A stretch of DNA of 10,033 bases, taken from the NCBI RefSeq assembly GCF_003533305.1, contig NZ_DOEH01000021.1, positions 186,393 through 196,425 on the forward strand. Reading direction: 5' to 3'. The notes under the pieces are model-generated. The model was not told the origin of the DNA. It saw only the letters and a list, made by a program, of their open reading frames with translations, and did no database searches. A program made the translations under genes and the position numbers. This DNA is from Providencia sp. Its GTDB lineage: Bacteria; Pseudomonadota; Gammaproteobacteria; Enterobacterales; Enterobacteriaceae. Below, piece by piece: positions 8,090 through 10,033 of the stretch. Each line of letters starts with the position of its first letter. The stretch's first letter is position 1.

Positions 8090-8393
8090 CACAGGGATAA
8101 TAAATAAATCGATAGAACCCGTTATAAAAATAGACATCAAAATTATATTTAAATTTATTGCCGATTATTGTTTTAAAGAATTTATGACATATCCGAAAAA
8201 CTCGAATAAAGATGATAAACATTAAAAATATTATCTCTATTCAAGATACAGCTATATCCCGGATATGCAGTTTAACAAATTCATAATATTAAAAGTTTAT
8301 ACCCTAAACAATTTAAATGAGTAGAAAACAGCAACTAAAGCTGCTTCCTAGTATTTAAAAGTTGACCGGTATATAAATCAAGGAAATTGGCCT
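8090..8393 (+). promoter_or_regulatory. citG-transporter spacer with potential RNA structure
   Basis: This is 304 bp of A+T-rich DNA with no ORF that has a ribosome site. A nested imperfect fold is possible: atatccg (8189-8195) with cggatat (8260-8266) outside, and gaataaagat (8204-8213) with atctctattc (8233-8242) inside, with one mismatch. The right outer arm is also part of a self-contained palindrome, atatcc-c-ggatat (8254-8266). No U-tract follows either fold, so a classical intrinsic terminator is not supported. I see no convincing sigma-70 promoter. The transporter may be read through from citG or have its own regulated promoter here. Confidence 0.45.
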
Positions 8394-9827
8394 ATGCAAA
8401 AAGATAAGATATGGAAACTATTGCTCCTAATAGCAATTCCAATAATTATCGCCTTAATACCGACACCAGCAGGATTGCCTCATATTGCTTGGCTGTTATT
8501 TGGTCTTTACCTTGCCGCAATTGTTGGGCTGGTATTAAAACCTTATTCAGAACCAGTTATTTTGTTAGCAACTATCGCTGCTAGTGCCATTATTATTGGC
8601 GTAACCGGTACCAAAGAAGTTAAAGCGGGTGAAGTATTAAGTGGTTATGCATCCGGTACCACATGGTTGGTATTTGCTGCATTTACACTGAGTGCTGCGT
8701 TTGTTATTACAGGCCTTGGTAAAAGACTCTCCTATATCCTCATTGGTAAATTAGGCGGAACAACTCTAGGACTAGGATATGTCACAGCTTTACTTGACTT
8801 AATCATAGCGCCAGCAACACCGTCAAATACAGCTCGTGCGGGTGGGATTGTTTTTCCTATCATTAATAGTGTGGCGGTAGCGCTTGGCTCAGATCCTGAA
8901 AAAAGCCCCCGCAAAGCAGGTCATTACTTGTTAGTTAACGTTTATATGGTGACGAAAACCACCAGCTATATGTTTTTAACAGCAATGGCACCGAATGCTT
9001 TAGCATTGGCTATGATGACGGACATTATGGGTATTCACTTAAGTTGGGGCGGCTGGGCTTTAGCGGCATCAGTACCTGGCTTAATCATGCTTATTTTAAC
9101 ACCATTGATTATTTATAAACTCTATCCACCTGAGTTAAAAAAGGTCAATAACAAAGAAATCGCCGCAAAAGGTCTTAGTGACTTAGGCCCAATGACTATC
9201 CGTGAAAAGCTGCTTGCTCTTATCTTTATTATTGCACTAGCAGGCTGGATATTTGCAGATAAAGTCGGCGTTAGCGCCTCAAGCGTGGCTATCGGTGTCA
9301 TGGCATTAACGCTAATTCTTGGTGTTGTCACTTGGGATGACGTATTAAAAAATAAAGGTGGCTGGAATACGCTGATTTGGTATGGCGGTATCATCGGAAT
9401 GTCCGGTGTTTTGACTAAAGCAGGCTTTTTCAAATGGCTAGCTGATGTCATGGGACAACACCTTTCCTTTGGCGATCAAACCATGCTGGCGTTCTTTGTC
9501 ATTATGTTTATCAGTGTCGCGATACGTTACCTATTCGCCTCTGGCGGTGCATATGTCGCCGCAATGGTACCTGTATTTGCTACCGTAGGTATGGTTGCAG
9601 GTGCACCTCCGATGCTGTTAGCACTAGGCTTATTATTCTCCAATGCCTATGGCGGTAGCTTAACCCATTACGGAGGCGCTGCTGCTCCAATCGTATTCGG
9701 TGCAGGTTATAACGATATTCGTTCTTGGTGGATTATTGGTGGGATCATCGCTTTCTTAAGTTTGTTAGTGCATATGACTATCGGCTTGGGTTGGTGGGAA
9801 ATTCTAATCAATACAGGCTTGATTTAA
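8394..9827 (+). CDS. DASS-family anion transporter (CitT/YbhI type), probable citrate carrier
   Basis: This is an inner-membrane carrier of the divalent anion:sodium symporter family, 477 aa with about a dozen hydrophobic segments. The first SNT substrate/cation signature is in TPSNTARAGG (S144-N145-T146). The second repeat has SLTHYGGAAAP (422-432) where CitT-type carriers have LTPYATGP. From memory, the LSGYxSGTTWLVF, SPRKAGHYL, KTTSYMFLTAMAPNALAL and GGWNTLIWYGGIIGMSG stretches resemble E. coli YbhI (also 477 aa) more than CitT or TtdT. Its position after citG is that of citT, so uptake of citrate, perhaps by exchange with succinate, is the natural inference but is not shown by sequence. 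The ATG has AAGGA (8380-8384) 9 nt upstream. A 304-bp spacer separates it from citG and a hairpin terminator follows. Confidence 0.88.
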   Translation: MQKDKIWKLLLLIAIPIIIALIPTPAGLPHIAWLLFGLYLAAIVGLVLKPYSEPVILLATIAASAIIIGVTGTKEVKAGEVLSGYASGTTWLVFAAFTLSAAFVITGLGKRLSYILIGKLGGTTLGLGYVTALLDLIIAPATPSNTARAGGIVFPIINSVAVALGSDPEKSPRKAGHYLLVNVYMVTKTTSYMFLTAMAPNALALAMMTDIMGIHLSWGGWALAASVPGLIMLILTPLIIYKLYPPELKKVNNKEIAAKGLSDLGPMTIREKLLALIFIIALAGWIFADKVGVSASSVAIGVMALTLILGVVTWDDVLKNKGGWNTLIWYGGIIGMSGVLTKAGFFKWLADVMGQHLSFGDQTMLAFFVIMFISVAIRYLFASGGAYVAAMVPVFATVGMVAGAPPMLLALGLLFSNAYGGSLTHYGGAAAPIVFGAGYNDIRSWWIIGGIIAFLSLLVHMTIGLGWWEILINTGLI

Positions 9828-9861
9828 TGCCTTCGCATTTAATTACCCACTAAATATTCCT

Positions 9862-9893
9862 AATGGGGTGCAATGTAAAAATTGTACCCCATT
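9862..9893 (+). terminator. Hairpin terminator after the transporter gene
   Basis: The arms aatggggtgcaat (9862-9874) and attgtaccccatt (9881-9893) pair over 13 positions with a single G-U wobble, around a 6-nt loop (gtaaaa). The hairpin begins 34 nt after the transporter stop. The following tract (ttaaata) is only weakly U-rich, so termination efficiency is uncertain, but the position and GC-rich stem base fit a rho-independent terminator closing the cit locus. Confidence 0.72.
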
Positions 9894-9943
9894 TAAATAC
9901 AGTATTATTTCTTGCTAAGCGATTATTACTTTCAAAATTAACG

Positions 9944-9967
9944 CCACAGCTTGAAATAGAATAAGTA
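9944..9967. repeat. Possible degenerate ERIC end, inverted relative to the adjacent ERIC
   Basis: The stretch ccacagcttgaaatag... resembles the right-hand terminus of ERIC elements. It matches the reverse complement of the left end of the following ERIC (9971-9994) at 17 of 24 positions by eye, separated by only 3 nt (acc). It may be the remnant of an earlier element or part of a longer inverted repeat. The resemblance is imperfect and the sequence to its left shows little further ERIC similarity. Confidence 0.35.
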
Positions 9968-9970
9968 ACC

Positions 9971-10033
9971 TACTCAAAATAGTTCGAGTTGTGGCTAGGC
10001 GGCAAGTGACTAGGGTTAGCAAGCGCAGCCAAC
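9971..10033. repeat. ERIC element with internal deletion, cut by the window edge
   Basis: The left terminus (ttcgagttg, 9983-9991) and taggcggcaa (9996-10005) are joined directly to gtgactagggttagc (10006-10020) and gcagccaac (10025-10033). Compared with the element at 38-161, the 33 bases between taggcggcaa and gtgactaggg are missing, so the left half of the central hairpin is lost. The 15-base block at 10006-10020 is identical to 106-120, and both elements have the same orientation. The right terminus lies beyond the window. Confidence 0.8.

Noticed and set aside
8331..8347. Hairpin agcaact / agctgct before the transporter as a terminator
   Set aside because: It is a 7-bp stem with a mismatch and no U-run after it.
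8363..8379. TTGACC-like -35 just before the transporter start
   Set aside because: Any matching -10 would fall at or beyond the ribosome site and start codon, so it cannot drive a normal mRNA for this gene.
9122..9451. 109-codon open frame antisense to the transporter gene
   Set aside because: Its composition mirrors the hydrophobic sense frame; no independent support.
1..10033. CRISPR arrays, tRNA or rRNA genes, transposases, phage genes or a defence system
   Set aside because: No spaced direct-repeat arrays, no tRNA or rRNA sequences and no such proteins in any frame. All substantial coding capacity is explained by the citrate locus.

Overview
The window holds a complete citrate fermentation locus laid out as in Escherichia coli. 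A CitA/CitB-type (DpiB/DpiA) two-component system is transcribed leftward. From the shared A+T-rich intergenic region a citCDEFXG citrate lyase operon runs rightward, followed by a DASS-family anion transporter gene. The proteins read as close relatives of the E. coli set in length, motifs and order. Moderately A+T-rich coding DNA, very A+T-rich spacers and ERIC (enterobacterial repetitive intergenic consensus) elements at both ends point to a low-GC member of the Enterobacterales. The Morganellaceae (Proteus/Providencia and relatives) are one fitting group, but I cannot fix the genus from sequence alone.

Layout: 38-161 is a full-length ERIC element overlapping the 3' end of dpiA. dpiA (150-833) and dpiB (826-2463) form an overlapping leftward pair. 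The 2464-2830 region is the divergent regulatory region, rich in inverted repeats. Then come citC (2831-3904), citD (3904-4200), citE (4200-5096), citF (5107-6633), citX (6637-7182) and citG (7163-8089), packed with 1-nt overlaps, gaps of 3-10 nt or a 20-nt overlap. A 304-bp gap (8090-8393) with potential RNA structure precedes the transporter gene (8394-9827). A strong hairpin terminator (9862-9893) follows it, and a second, internally deleted ERIC element starts near 9971 and runs off the window.

How it works together: extracytoplasmic citrate is sensed by DpiB, which phosphorylates DpiA, and DpiA is expected to activate the divergent cit operon from A+T-rich sites. CitG makes the triphosphoribosyl-dephospho-CoA precursor and CitX attaches it to Ser14 of the CitD acyl carrier protein. 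CitC acetylates the prosthetic group, and CitF (alpha) with CitE (beta) split citrate into acetate and oxaloacetate. No oxaloacetate decarboxylase genes (oadGAB) and no CitS are present here. This suggests an E. coli-like route in which oxaloacetate is reduced to succinate and citrate enters by a DASS carrier. The carrier resembles E. coli YbhI more than canonical CitT.

I see no undescribed enzymatic system. The points most worth a second look are the ERIC element that supplies the end of dpiA, the pair of ERICs bracketing the locus, the YbhI-type transporter in the citT position, and the palindromes in the divergent region and before citC.
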